A DNA stretch of 64,000 nucleotides from Gimesia maris (GTDB lineage Bacteria > Planctomycetota > Planctomycetia > Planctomycetales > Planctomycetaceae), in NCBI RefSeq assembly GCF_008298035.1, contig NZ_CP042910.1:2557001-2621000 (forward strand), in the 5' to 3' direction. This document shows, piece after piece, positions 37,053 through 46,918 of this stretch. The notes under the pieces are model-generated. The model was not told the origin of the DNA and searched no databases. It was given only the letters and a program-made list of their open reading frames with translations. Positions within the stretch are counted from its first letter, which is position 1. Each line of letters starts with the position of its first letter. The position numbers were made by a program, and so were the translations under genes.

Positions 37053-39704
37053 CTAGCGCAACAGCTCAACCGCTGCCTGTCTGAGCATCTCGATATTCAG
37101 GAGTGCCCGTCTGTTGTATTCCGCAGTTCCCGCGTCATCAGCATTTAGCTTGCGGACTGACCCGGTCAGGGTGGCATAGTGGTCAATAAAGGCTTGCATC
37201 TGACTGGATGACCAATCATGCCGCTGTTGAACCATCGTCAGGTATTCAATGAGTTGCTCCGCTTCCCGAAAGGCCTTCAGTCGCATCGAATGCCGGATCA
37301 CTGTTTTTCCCTCCGGCGTCTTGTCGAAGATGAACAGTCCTAACTGGTCGGCCTGTCTTAATGCCTGTCCCGATTTGTCGACAGTCTGCCACGGGACCAG
37401 CCCGGTAGCAGCATATCGCCAGGCATCGAGTGCCCAGGCCTGAAGTTGCCGATTGCTCTCGTGAACCGGGTTGGAAGTGCCATAGACCCAGACCTGCAAT
37501 CCATCTCGCTGCATACGGTCGGTGATGAGCCTGCGATAGTTCTGAAATGCGGATGAAGAAACGACCCACAGGTCTCCTCGCCCGGCGAGTTCACCGCGGC
37601 AAAACTCTGGACGGGAGATATCGATTCGATAGTCAATCTGAACATCACTGGCTCGCCGCCGCCCGCGGTCCGTCAGTTCTCCATAATACTGGAGCGCTCG
37701 ATAGTCCCAGTATGACGATGGTTCATCGAGAATCCACGGCGCCTTCGTCTGCTCATTCAGAGATCCTTTATTGTTGAAGTACACCTGGAATCCGGTCTCG
37801 GTCCAACCTCTTGATTTCGCAAGGCGGACAAAGTCGCTTAGTACATTTACATACGTTTGAGCATAGGCCGGACTGTCTGCAAAGGACCGATACGCATCAG
37901 GATCGCCGTTGAAATAAGCCCGGCAGTTCAACGGCCAGCTTTCATGAAATGTCAGGTAGAATCCCGGGGCCTGAATGCGGCCGCGGTGACCCTCTTCAAA
38001 GTATGAACCATCGAGATAGGGGCCAAACGCTGCTTCGAAGTCATCCCAGTAGGCCTGTTTCGCGCCCGGCTCAATGGCATCGTACCGTTTATTGTTCATC
38101 CGGCGACCAGAGCGGAGACGCATGTCGAGGTTGCTCTTCCGGGCACCGGGTGCAGCGGTATGATGAGAGTAATGTAGAATGTTTACATGCACGCGATGGT
38201 CGTACGCCACCTGCTGCAGGGCGTAGTAATCGTCAACATGATCTGGAAGACCATAGCTGTTCATCTCACAAAGGAATGACGCCTTCCTCGGAAGTTGGAT
38301 CGGCAGGACAGTCAATTTGAGCGGAACTTCGCGACCATCTGAAACTGCGAATATCCCATTATATACACCCGGTGTTGTCTCGAACGGAATATAACAGTCT
38401 ACGAAGACAGCCTGATCCCTCTCGCGACTCAATGGAATTGTTTCCGGTAGTGGCACCAGAGGATCAGGAATATGACGCCCCCTGGTTGGGACGTACTTTG
38501 CCTGAAACAGGTCTACACGCCAGTCAAGAGAATTGAGATGGCAGTTGACTGAAACTTCATCGTCACCGCGCAGGAGCACCTGAAAGCCGATCACTTCACC
38601 GGCGGCGGCCTTTAAGTGAATACGCTGTCCATCGTACAGGGAATTATGTGTCCGATAACCTGGAGGCAAGTCCCCCACGGCGCGACCATTCCGGTCATAT
38701 TTGTCAGTAACGGGAATCACTGCCACATTAGAAATGGGTGGCGTGGCAGCGGGCAGCGGACGCAGTTTCGGAAAACTGATTGGTGCGACACTGAAGAGTT
38801 CACCCTTTACCTGGGCAGGTTGCGACTGCTGCCCTGTGCGGTTGACGGTGATCACTTCCACTGTATGCAGTCCCGGCTTTGTCAGATTCTCAGGGAGGTC
38901 GCGCAGAGTAATCGATTGCCTGCTGCCGGGATGAACCAACGGGATGTTGTGACGCCCCAGTTGGTATCCATCCACCAGAACTTTATAAGCAAAGCCGAGC
39001 CGCGGTGCCTGGAGAGTGAGTCGGGCTGATTTTCCGTCAACCGGAGCCAGCTTCAAGTCTGTTGGTGGAAGCGGAACCTCGTCGGTACGGTGATCCGTTT
39101 CCACTACGAGGTACGGCTGTTTGGCGGACTGTTCGCGTGAGAAGATTGTGGGATTCCGTCCATAGTCCGTTTCGTGTTCGTGAATTGCCAGTCCGAAGGC
39201 GATGCCTGAGGTCATGGCATGAACCAGATCGACCGGAACGTCACAGTGGTACTTTCCGTCTCGAAGTTCGAACGCAGACTGATGGACCAGGGTAAACCCA
39301 TTTCCGCCAGCAACCGCTGGAAAGCGTGCTCCGGGATAGCCCCACCCGTTGACGCCTTTGATTCCCGCTGTCAATCCCGTAGAAGTCATCTCCTCCCAGG
39401 GAGCCGCGATCGTGGAGAGCGTTACTGCGAAAATCGTTTCTGCCGCTTGATGGCAAACCAGCTCGGCCCGCGTGATCGTCTTTCCTTGAATTGCTGACAG
39501 ATCGAAGCTCAGTGCCACAATGTGCTGGTTCCCTTTGATCCGAATGCGGCCACTCGATCCTGCATTTACCGACCACTCTTTGTCTACCATGACGATTGAG
39601 TTATCCTGGATCACGGGCAGCCTTACAGAATCAGCCCCGAGGCATGCACTCCATGCAAAGAACAGTATAATGGCACTTGCAAATCTAGTCATATGAAGGC
39701 TCAT
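37053..39704 (-). CDS. Secreted DNRLRE-like + DUF4091-like protein, probable glycoside hydrolase (883 aa)
   Basis: A signal peptide (RFASAIILFFAWSACLGA) is followed by a beta-sandwich at about residues 25-220 that reads like a DNRLRE/CBM-type domain (ALSFDLSAIQGKTITRAELV, APWEEM). A fibronectin-like stretch follows (PPTDLKLAPVDGKSARLTL). The C-terminal half is DUF4091-like and probably a TIM barrel (VDCYIPFETTPGVYNGIF, HVNILHYSHH, WVYGTSNPVHESNRQLQAWA). ATGs at 39704 and 39692 are both possible; neither has a strong ribosome-binding site. It acts outside the inner membrane; the sugar substrate is unknown. Confidence 0.72.
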   Translation of the reverse strand: MSLHMTRFASAIILFFAWSACLGADSVRLPVIQDNSIVMVDKEWSVNAGSSGRIRIKGNQHIVALSFDLSAIQGKTITRAELVCHQAAETIFAVTLSTIAAPWEEMTSTGLTAGIKGVNGWGYPGARFPAVAGGNGFTLVHQSAFELRDGKYHCDVPVDLVHAMTSGIAFGLAIHEHETDYGRNPTIFSREQSAKQPYLVVETDHRTDEVPLPPTDLKLAPVDGKSARLTLQAPRLGFAYKVLVDGYQLGRHNIPLVHPGSRQSITLRDLPENLTKPGLHTVEVITVNRTGQQSQPAQVKGELFSVAPISFPKLRPLPAATPPISNVAVIPVTDKYDRNGRAVGDLPPGYRTHNSLYDGQRIHLKAAAGEVIGFQVLLRGDDEVSVNCHLNSLDWRVDLFQAKYVPTRGRHIPDPLVPLPETIPLSRERDQAVFVDCYIPFETTPGVYNGIFAVSDGREVPLKLTVLPIQLPRKASFLCEMNSYGLPDHVDDYYALQQVAYDHRVHVNILHYSHHTAAPGARKSNLDMRLRSGRRMNNKRYDAIEPGAKQAYWDDFEAAFGPYLDGSYFEEGHRGRIQAPGFYLTFHESWPLNCRAYFNGDPDAYRSFADSPAYAQTYVNVLSDFVRLAKSRGWTETGFQVYFNNKGSLNEQTKAPWILDEPSSYWDYRALQYYGELTDRGRRRASDVQIDYRIDISRPEFCRGELAGRGDLWVVSSSAFQNYRRLITDRMQRDGLQVWVYGTSNPVHESNRQLQAWALDAWRYAATGLVPWQTVDKSGQALRQADQLGLFIFDKTPEGKTVIRHSMRLKAFREAEQLIEYLTMVQQRHDWSSSQMQAFIDHYATLTGSVRKLNADDAGTAEYNRRALLNIEMLRQAAVELLR

Positions 39705-40397
39705 TTCAGGGTAAATTAATCGTACACGTTGGTGTAGTGGCACGGGAACCAGCCTGTTAGTACTCCAGCTGAGTTTTTGGATGCGACTCGTTCGTTTATT
39801 CTAATTATCAGTTTAATTCAGTGCGACACCGAAACTCAACGTGACACGTCTCCAGGCATGGCAGCATTCACAAGCCTGAGTGTTCTTCGCCTGCTTCCGT
39901 TCCGCTCCCACAGGCGAGCAGAACAGCCATTGATACAATAGAACACCGAGTCGTGTGACTGGTGTCATTCGTGGGGCAGGTCAGGGAGTGTACCCAACTC
40001 GATTGCTTAAAAACGAATTAACGAGTGCGTTTGAAGTTCCACTGGGCTGTGAAAATCTACATTCAGACAGGATGTAGATTTCTGGAAAGCAGCAGTACGC
40101 GGGATCTTCGCGGATCTGGATCAGTGGCTCCGTCGTAAATGGCGTGCCATTCCGTGGTATCACTGTCAACGGGTCAAAATTCGGGAGAAGCAATGGAAGC
40201 GGATGCGATCCAAATGAACCAGTCGGCCCCGAAGCTCGAACGGAGTCTCTCTGGTCTTGATATCGTTATCGCTAAGGTAAGGAAAATGAGAACGTTAAAG
40301 GGAACCGCCATATACAGAGCCGTACGCGCAGTGATAGGGGAGCACAGGGGAGAAATTCTCCCTCTTCCTGATTCAAAAGTCATTGACTGCCCTTGAA
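39705..40397. other. Intergenic region with one hairpin
   Basis: About 690 bp upstream of the DUF4091-like gene and downstream of the small lipoprotein gene. It contains a hairpin with perfect 10-bp arms (AAATCTACAT / ATGTAGATTT) at 40053-40081. A plus-strand frame at 40139-40396 has no known relatives that I recognise and no clear ribosome-binding site. Confidence 0.5.
40053..40081. other. Hairpin with perfect 10-bp stem
   Basis: Arms 40053-40062 and 40072-40081, with a nine-base loop. It is AT-rich. It may bind a protein or end transcription of the leftward lipoprotein gene, although it lies about 320 bp beyond that stop. Confidence 0.45.
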
Positions 40398-40862
40398 TCA
40401 TTTCCGCCATTTAGAGTTTGTTTTTGAATTCTGTTTCTGTTTTTCAATTTCAAAGTTAAACTGATTATTGTCCTCTGAAGTCACCGTCACTTCCACATTT
40501 GAACGTTCATTATACTCGACTGGTATGATTTCTGGCGTATCAGGAATCCCTTCCTTGGGATCCCCTCGTTTGAATGTGGTGATAGAGACATGGTAATTTC
40601 CCGGTACAATTCCCAGTACTCCATCGGCGAGCTTTAAATTAAATATTCCATTTGAATCCGTTATTCCCATTGCTGAAAAGCCGTTTTTTTCCAGAGATTC
40701 AAACAGCACCTCTGCATTAGAGACAGGCTTTGAATCCAATATGACTTTGCCAGTTGCTTTTACTGTGCTTGGTTGTGAATTACAACCAGTACTCGTCATT
40801 AGGCAAACTAGTCCTGTTATTAAAGGATAAAAGGAACTTCGGTTGGCAGGAAAGTAATCCAC
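40398..40862 (-). CDS. Small lipoprotein, carboxypeptidase-regulatory-like (154 aa)
   Basis: A hydrophobic signal with a lipobox-like LMTSTGC is followed by one beta-sandwich domain (TGKVILDSKPVSNAEVLFES, SNGIFNLKLADG, IVPGNYHVSITT), the carboxypeptidase-regulatory/transthyretin-like pattern. It ends in a Lys/Gln-rich tail. A GTG at 40862 is chosen because AGGAG precedes it by eight bases. It lies 75 bp after a DUF1559 gene on the same strand, repeating the arrangement at 10580-12168. The function is unknown. Confidence 0.75.
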   Translation of the reverse strand: MDYFPANRSSFYPLITGLVCLMTSTGCNSQPSTVKATGKVILDSKPVSNAEVLFESLEKNGFSAMGITDSNGIFNLKLADGVLGIVPGNYHVSITTFKRGDPKEGIPDTPEIIPVEYNERSNVEVTVTSEDNNQFNFEIEKQKQNSKTNSKWRK

Positions 40863-40937
40863 CTTAAACACTCCTCTGGATAAACGATTATAGTAATGAA
40901 CAGAAACCAATGAGAAATCAGACTTTCGATCAGGGTC

Positions 40938-41921
40938 TTAATATTCCCCAATTGGATCACCGTCAGCTCGGTCCAGCAGTCTTTCAAATGTACTATCAAT
41001 TGCTGATGTCGATTTTAAATGATCGACATTCTCACTGATGAATCGTACAGAGCCATCGCACAGGACAAAATGCGCTCCCCCGGTATGGGAACTTGAGAAG
41101 CTGTTGCGTGGATATCCTGAACCATTTATACGGGATTCACCAACTCCTAAGACGTCGGCCATGCCATAATAAGTATTGGAAGCAGCAGTGGCGGTACCAT
41201 AAACATGAGCCGCATGAGGATGAGTTCGACCTTTAAAAGACAATGGAGTTCCAAGTTTTGTTAACTCCCAGGTTCTTTCACCGACCAAAATTGTGTTCGT
41301 TGTTCCGTCAGTGATATCGCGAAATTGCACGCTGCTGTTCGACCAGAACACACCATTAACACACCCCTCATTTCGACCGGCAGCAGCAGCAGACGCTTTG
41401 TTTTTATATAACCGCCAGCTTCCACCATTACCTGCGTAGGTACTGATCGTTAAGAAAACATCGGGACCTCCACTGAGGGAGTTGATATCACGGTCAGTCT
41501 CTGCCGGTACTGGAGATGAGGGACATTGAAAGGCAGCGAGAGGTTTTTTCATAACGGAGACCATCGTGGGGTTATCCAGCGCTTCCGCTAAAGAAATATC
41601 AGATATTTCGAGGGTGTTGTAAATAGTGCTTTGCTCCATACTGGGTAGGATATAAGCAGCCCAACCCCAGTTTCCCCGATCAGCACTATCATAGAACTCT
41701 ACAATTCCAGGGGGTAATGTGGAAAATGTGTCATGATAATTGTGCAAAGCAATTCCGATCTGTTTCATGTTATTTTTACATGAGGAACGGCGAGCTGCCT
41801 CCCGTGCCTGCTGTACTGCCGGCAATAGCAATGCAATCAGGATAGCGATGATTGCGATCACCACTAATAGTTCAATTAAGGTAAAACCGGACATTTTTCG
41901 AAAACCTGCTGTACGCTTCAT
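40938..41921 (-). CDS. DUF1559 pseudopilin-like protein (327 aa)
   Basis: A prepilin-type N-terminus [20 protein letters not shown] is followed by [20 protein letters not shown], the DUF1559 body, and [20 protein letters not shown] near the C-terminus. The ATG at 41921 has AGGAG seven bases upstream; the frame stays open for 64 more codons upstream but that part has no family match. It is closely similar to the 11188-12168 protein in the first 60 residues and much less so afterwards. Exported through a pilin-like pathway; role unknown. Confidence 0.92.
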   Translation of the reverse strand: MKRTAGFRKMSGFTLIELLVVIAIIAILIALLLPAVQQAREAARRSSCKNNMKQIGIALHNYHDTFSTLPPGIVEFYDSADRGNWGWAAYILPSMEQSTIYNTLEISDISLAEALDNPTMVSVMKKPLAAFQCPSSPVPAETDRDINSLSGGPDVFLTISTYAGNGGSWRLYKNKASAAAAGRNEGCVNGVFWSNSSVQFRDITDGTTNTILVGERTWELTKLGTPLSFKGRTHPHAAHVYGTATAASNTYYGMADVLGVGESRINGSGYPRNSFSSSHTGGAHFVLCDGSVRFISENVDHLKSTSAIDSTFERLLDRADGDPIGEY

Positions 41922-42270
41922 ATTGGACTCCTGAGCAAAAACGATTTTAATGTACCAGAGGGCTGCTCCCAATTGGCGAGCTCTCAGATCGTCATCATGA
42001 TGCATTACCCAGGAGTCATTCACAATGACGTTTTGCGTCATCTTGCCCAACACAATTCCCACGGCATTCATGGCGTCTTTATATTGAGTTAACACAAAAT
42101 ACTTCCATCGCATATGAGAAGCAGGTACCCACCTTGACTTTCATTTCATGGTACGGGTTCTTGGAGGTTGATCGATTAATTCCGAGCAGGAAATCAGTTG
42201 AAGTGATATGTCATTCATCGAATGTGAAATGGTGGGACTTCAAGCATCAAGGAGTGTAGACCGCTACGTT

Positions 42271-43755
42271 CTAATTGGTTGCAAAACAGTAAATAGCTCC
42301 CGTGCTGGTGCTGACGAACAGGCGTCCGTTGGCGACCGTTAATCCCAGAGCTTTGCCTTCGACTTTTAAGTCCCCTAAGATTTCACCGCTGGCTACATCA
42401 ATCGCCACAACTTTGTGATCGCTGCCAGCTAAGAGTGTGTCGTCTGCGAGAACAAAAGAATGGACTTCTGGAAACGGGACGCGCCAACGCAAGCATTTCT
42501 TGAGCAGTGTTGTCACTTTCAGGATGTCTTTTTGAGTGGCCTGGATCTTGTTTTGTAAATCCTCAATTTCCGATTTTGATTTTTCTCTGACCTTCAACTG
42601 CTTCGCCAATTCGCTCTGCAGGCTGGCCTGTAGAGCGTGTAATGTTGCACTGCGGCGGTTTAAGGCGAGATATTGTGGATGACCAAAAGCAGAAATCTCC
42701 TTTCCCGAATGGAGAAATGCATACTGATCGGATACAAGAATGCGATCAGCACCTTCAAGTATCACCGTTTGAGGATTCTCTGCATCCTTGTGTAAAACTA
42801 ACGCACCACGCAGGCTTCCTAATCCCGAAACAAAATCTGAATCTTCTGTCAGGTAGCCATACGCGCCTCCCCCTTGACGACCTTCACCACTGACCCCTTT
42901 GAATTTTCCATCAGCCAACTGAAACAGGGCTGGAAAACTACGGCCTTGCAACACATAAAGATCGGTGTCCGATGCCAGCATCGAGGCTTCCAGCGTCATT
43001 TTCGGAAGGGGGATCTTATACGTACCACTGCCTTCAACTTCGCCGGATTCGGCATTGATGGCACATAACCAGGACGGCTGCCATGGCAGCAGTGATGCCC
43101 CAAAATATGCTTTGTTATTTTGAACCAGAACACCCGTGCGACAAGGCCATGATGAAATGAGTTTACCATTGTTCGGAATAAGTCGATCATTCTCGGCAGC
43201 TTGATATTTCCAGATCAGTGCTCCGGTTTTTGCTTCCAGGCAATACACAAAGCCATCATCAGAACCAAAATAGACCTTACCTGCATGCCACGTGGGTGCG
43301 ATTCGCACGGCACCATCAGTAAAGAACACCCAGCGCTCTTGACCCGTAATGGCGTCAATACAATGAACTGCATCATCCACCGAGGATCCAAACCAAATTG
43401 CATCCCCCACGGCGATGGTGTAAAACGCGTGGTCGTAATTCCGCATTGCCTGTAAACCTTTGACTTCTGCGTATGCATCCCATTTCGCTGGGCGCGCCCA
43501 CGCTGGTCGTGGCTGTGATTCTGATTGACGTATCCAAATCTGCTGTAATGGAAAAGTCAATTTATCAGGCGTGACGGCGCTTCGTCGATTATCATGCTGG
43601 TAGGTGGGCCAATCTGTGGCATGGCTTACCAAATTGCCATTCAAGACAATCAAGAGAATGTAAAAACTCTGTGGCAACAGTTTCAATGAATGACGTATCA
43701 GTGTTCCAGAAGGTAGTGCAGATTGAAAGGCCTGATAGTATTTATGATTGCTCAT
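42271..43755 (-). CDS. Secreted PQQ-like beta-propeller protein (494 aa)
   Basis: A signal anchor (LPQSFYILLIVLNGNLVSHA) is followed by DWPTYQHDNRRS, the usual opening of planctomycete PQQ-propeller proteins. Propeller blades can be recognised by repeats ending in G-x-x-x-W (VHCIDAITGQERWVFF, VYCLEAKTGALIWKY, VVAIDVASGEILGDL). A coiled-coil insertion (about residues 360-420: KQLKVREKSKSEIEDLQNKI) splits the propeller, which is unusual. The ATG at 43755 starts 20 bp after the stop of the upstream LamG-PQQ gene, so they are co-transcribed. No dehydrogenase catalytic residues could be confirmed; it is likely a binding or scaffold propeller. Confidence 0.82.
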   Translation of the reverse strand: MSNHKYYQAFQSALPSGTLIRHSLKLLPQSFYILLIVLNGNLVSHATDWPTYQHDNRRSAVTPDKLTFPLQQIWIRQSESQPRPAWARPAKWDAYAEVKGLQAMRNYDHAFYTIAVGDAIWFGSSVDDAVHCIDAITGQERWVFFTDGAVRIAPTWHAGKVYFGSDDGFVYCLEAKTGALIWKYQAAENDRLIPNNGKLISSWPCRTGVLVQNNKAYFGASLLPWQPSWLCAINAESGEVEGSGTYKIPLPKMTLEASMLASDTDLYVLQGRSFPALFQLADGKFKGVSGEGRQGGGAYGYLTEDSDFVSGLGSLRGALVLHKDAENPQTVILEGADRILVSDQYAFLHSGKEISAFGHPQYLALNRRSATLHALQASLQSELAKQLKVREKSKSEIEDLQNKIQATQKDILKVTTLLKKCLRWRVPFPEVHSFVLADDTLLAGSDHKVVAIDVASGEILGDLKVEGKALGLTVANGRLFVSTSTGAIYCFATN

Positions 43756-43774
43756 TGGCGATAACACCTCTGGT

Positions 43775-46759
43775 TTAGTTTTTATTTTGTTTTGCGATCG
43801 GTACACGTGGTGCGAATCCCAATGAGGTTTCCATCCAGGCACCACAGGAGCAGCCTCCGCCTCCTTCCGGAGAAAGCAGCATCCCGGCAGCGGGGATCGT
43901 ACTCAACCAACAACTGGAGCGGAGGCGATACCAATCGCTTACTTGTTCATTTTTCATGTCCCACATCGATAAGAGATTATTTCCGCGATAGATTAACGAT
44001 TTCTCAGTCGCAACATAGCTGCCGCATCTGCGTGAAATATTGCCTCCCATCATGTTATTACTCACCATCGATCCTGACTCTAAATCATAGACATGCGGGA
44101 CTTGATAGACTTTCCCTGCAACCACAGCCGGGTGTTGCGCGTGCGCACCATGATTGTTTCGCGACCATGGTGCGATCGAATGCCATTGTTGTTCTCCATT
44201 TTTTGCATCAAATGCGTAAACGTGGTATTCTCCGCCTCCTGATGCTGAAATGACGATTTTGTGATCTGAATAAACCAGATAAAAGGTCACCAGCCCGTCT
44301 GTTGTGTCAATGGGGCGTTCCCACAACTTTTTACCCGTGCGGGCATCTAACGCCACCATATACTGATCGAGCCAGAGCTTTTCTTTGGCAACACCATTGG
44401 TTTTGCCTCGCCGCCGATCTTTGGCAGAAAGAAAACGTGCATCACCATGGACCAGCGTTTTTACTTTGGGATGACGCGATTCCACGAAATAAACCCGCCC
44501 GTCACCAACTGCGATCGATGTATTCAGGATGATCCCATTCTGATAATTCCATGCTTTCTGGCCGGTCTGTTTGTCGTAAGCAAAGAGATCATCACTGCAC
44601 ACCTTGTCTGTTCCATCACCTGGAGATCCGGTGCCATCAAACCAACGTTCGCGTCCCCAGTAATCAGTGTAAATACTTCCCCGTTTTACGCTGCTGCCAA
44701 AGATCATGTTGCCTGCATTTGCGATATACCCCCAGTCATGGCTTTGATGTCTGCTGTGATCAGGTAATTGAAGAACGCGCATTCGTTCGCCAGTGTAAGC
44801 GTTCAGAACCCAACATTCCCCATTGACTGCCACGAACAGGTTCTGTTGATCGGCACACCAGTTGGCTGCATCGCGCGGGATATTGGTGCGTCGTAAATCG
44901 GCAATTTCCAATAACCAGAGAAACGCACCATTGTAGGAATCCAGAGCGATGATTCGATTCATTCCCTGGTGAAAAAGTCTACCGTTGACAGCGAGAGGGG
45001 CGGAGAGTCGAACCTGTCGATCAATGCCGAAATCTGCTCCAGGAAGACCAATCCATTGCACTTCAAGATCGGACGCGCGCGAGATACCACCCAGCGTCTC
45101 CCCTCCAAAGGAAGCGTTGCCCGGATCTCCGTATTGATGCGACCATTCACCAGCACCAGCAACGACATCGCGTTTTCCGGTTCCCCATAATCCTGTCTTG
45201 TCTTCGTTGAGTGAGAATGTTAATCCGGTTTGCTTAAACCACTGGTGGAGATCCATTTTCTTGATGGGTTTCGAATTAGCCGCGGGCTGTCCCAGGAAAA
45301 GAGTCCCCCCCTCCGGTCGCAGCAAACGGAAGGTCTCCCTGGGAGATCCAACCAGTTTTCCATGGGTAATGTAATCATCGGAGACGATCAGATTGGCAAA
45401 GTCTCTTGTAAAAGGAAGTGCTTCGAGTGACTTGACATGTCGCACCGTAATTCTTGTACCATAAACTTTGGCGGCGTACATTTTTTGCCGCACCGACGCG
45501 ACCTTATCAGCGTCGGTATCAACACCCACAATTATCAATTCACTTTGCTTTGCCAATTCGTAAGCTAACTGTCCCTCCCCAATGCCATACACGATACAAT
45601 AGCCTTTGGTGATCCCTGTCTTCGACAGAATATTCTTTGCAGCATCGGCATAGTATTTTGCAGTGCTATTAGTTCCGAAAGGAGAGAGTTCATCAGGAAC
45701 GGGACGTGGTCGATGGTTGAATGTGGTGTCGAAAAGATGCTTATGGCTCTGCAACTCTTGTCCGTTTCTGCGGACGGAAATTTGATATTCGTATATTTGA
45801 TTCGGTGTTAAACCAGTCAACGTCACACGATGCTTGTGTTGAGGTCTTGACTGGTTCACCACCTGATCAATTTGACCTGGTTTTCCGTATCTGATGATTG
45901 ATGGCGATGCAATTTCTGTCTGCCAGCAGAGCGTGACATCGCCATTCGGTTCATAGCATGCGTACGGGCTGTGTGCCAGATGATACTTTTTCGGCTTAAT
46001 GGCTTTGCCGGGAAGTTTGTTCAGTTTTGCACGATAGCGCGCTGCAATTTGTTTTTGATTCATAATATGAGAGGAAACAGAGACTTCATGTAACATTCCT
46101 GATAAACGGAAATATTCATTGGAGTCGTGAAAAGCACCTATTTCGTAAAATGTATCGGTCGAAGGGTAGAAGATCGCGCCTGAACGTGATGAATCGCTTG
46201 CTGCCAGTTGTCCGTTCACGAATAACTGATGCACGTTTCCATCATAGGCACCAACAACGTGATACCATTTTTCGAGTTCAAATTCAGATTTCGCAGTGAG
46301 ATACGTCAGTTGCTGCTTGTCCTGTGTGGCGAGACCGAAGTAAAAATGCTGATTTCGATAACCAAGAATCCAGCCTGATTCGTCCTTGCCGTTATCGCTG
46401 ACTGCACCAATAATGCCTCCCCATTCCAGATCCTGGTTAATAAAAACCCAGGCTTCCGCAGTGATCTGTTTTGTCGGCAAGTTAACTTGCGTGCTCTGTT
46501 CTGAGATCATGATGGAGTTCGACTCGCCATCCAGTACAATTGCACTGAACTGTTTACCTGGAGCAAAGAAAGTCTCTCCCAGTATTTCTCCAGCTGGACC
46601 CTTCACTGCCTGGATTGATGATTGATCCAGGTGTTCTTTTGCAAATATCCAGTGATGCTTCGAGAAAGCATCTTCTGCAGAAACGACTTGCGCAGGATAG
46701 GTTGAGATCAGCCAGACGAATAGAATCAAAAGCAGCTTGTTGGAATAGTTCAAAGTCAT
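43775..46759 (-). CDS. Secreted LamG / Fn3-like / SAM-methyltransferase-like / PQQ-propeller fusion (994 aa)
   Basis: After a signal peptide (LLLILFVWLISTYPAQVVSA) come: a LamG/concanavalin-like domain (about 45-240: ITAEAWVFIN, WYHVVGAYDG, LFVNGQLAASD); a fibronectin/purple-acid-phosphatase-N-like domain (about 265-350: VTLTGLTPNQIYEYQISV); a Rossmann methyltransferase-like domain (about 365-515) with YGIGEGQLAYELA as motif I and IIVGVDTDADKV as the acidic strand; and a PQQ propeller (about 560-985: RIIALDSYNGAFLW, MVALDARTGKKLWERP). GGGCSCGAW near the end is a recurring planctomycete motif. A methyltransferase fold outside the cytoplasm is odd, because SAM is not expected there. The middle gene of a three-gene operon. 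Confidence 0.82.
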   Translation of the reverse strand: MTLNYSNKLLLILFVWLISTYPAQVVSAEDAFSKHHWIFAKEHLDQSSIQAVKGPAGEILGETFFAPGKQFSAIVLDGESNSIMISEQSTQVNLPTKQITAEAWVFINQDLEWGGIIGAVSDNGKDESGWILGYRNQHFYFGLATQDKQQLTYLTAKSEFELEKWYHVVGAYDGNVHQLFVNGQLAASDSSRSGAIFYPSTDTFYEIGAFHDSNEYFRLSGMLHEVSVSSHIMNQKQIAARYRAKLNKLPGKAIKPKKYHLAHSPYACYEPNGDVTLCWQTEIASPSIIRYGKPGQIDQVVNQSRPQHKHRVTLTGLTPNQIYEYQISVRRNGQELQSHKHLFDTTFNHRPRPVPDELSPFGTNSTAKYYADAAKNILSKTGITKGYCIVYGIGEGQLAYELAKQSELIIVGVDTDADKVASVRQKMYAAKVYGTRITVRHVKSLEALPFTRDFANLIVSDDYITHGKLVGSPRETFRLLRPEGGTLFLGQPAANSKPIKKMDLHQWFKQTGLTFSLNEDKTGLWGTGKRDVVAGAGEWSHQYGDPGNASFGGETLGGISRASDLEVQWIGLPGADFGIDRQVRLSAPLAVNGRLFHQGMNRIIALDSYNGAFLWLLEIADLRRTNIPRDAANWCADQQNLFVAVNGECWVLNAYTGERMRVLQLPDHSRHQSHDWGYIANAGNMIFGSSVKRGSIYTDYWGRERWFDGTGSPGDGTDKVCSDDLFAYDKQTGQKAWNYQNGIILNTSIAVGDGRVYFVESRHPKVKTLVHGDARFLSAKDRRRGKTNGVAKEKLWLDQYMVALDARTGKKLWERPIDTTDGLVTFYLVYSDHKIVISASGGGEYHVYAFDAKNGEQQWHSIAPWSRNNHGAHAQHPAVVAGKVYQVPHVYDLESGSMVSNNMMGGNISRRCGSYVATEKSLIYRGNNLLSMWDMKNEQVSDWYRLRSSCWLSTIPAAGMLLSPEGGGGCSCGAWMETSLGFAPRVPIAKQNKN

Positions 46760-46918
46760 AATCTCCCGCTTTCACATTACCTCTGAGAGGACTTACTAAA
46801 TCGACTGCGATCAATTTTGGGGATTTCAGTAGATTGAGTTCTGGATAATCTTGCATACCAGGCCAGGGGGCCTGGATGAAAAGTGAAACAGACCGGAAGA
46901 TTATCAACTTCGTTCCCT

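Noticed and set aside
40139-40396. 85-codon plus-strand frame between the DUF4091-like and lipoprotein genes
   Set aside because: No Shine-Dalgarno, no domain, and isolated; could be real but not supportable.
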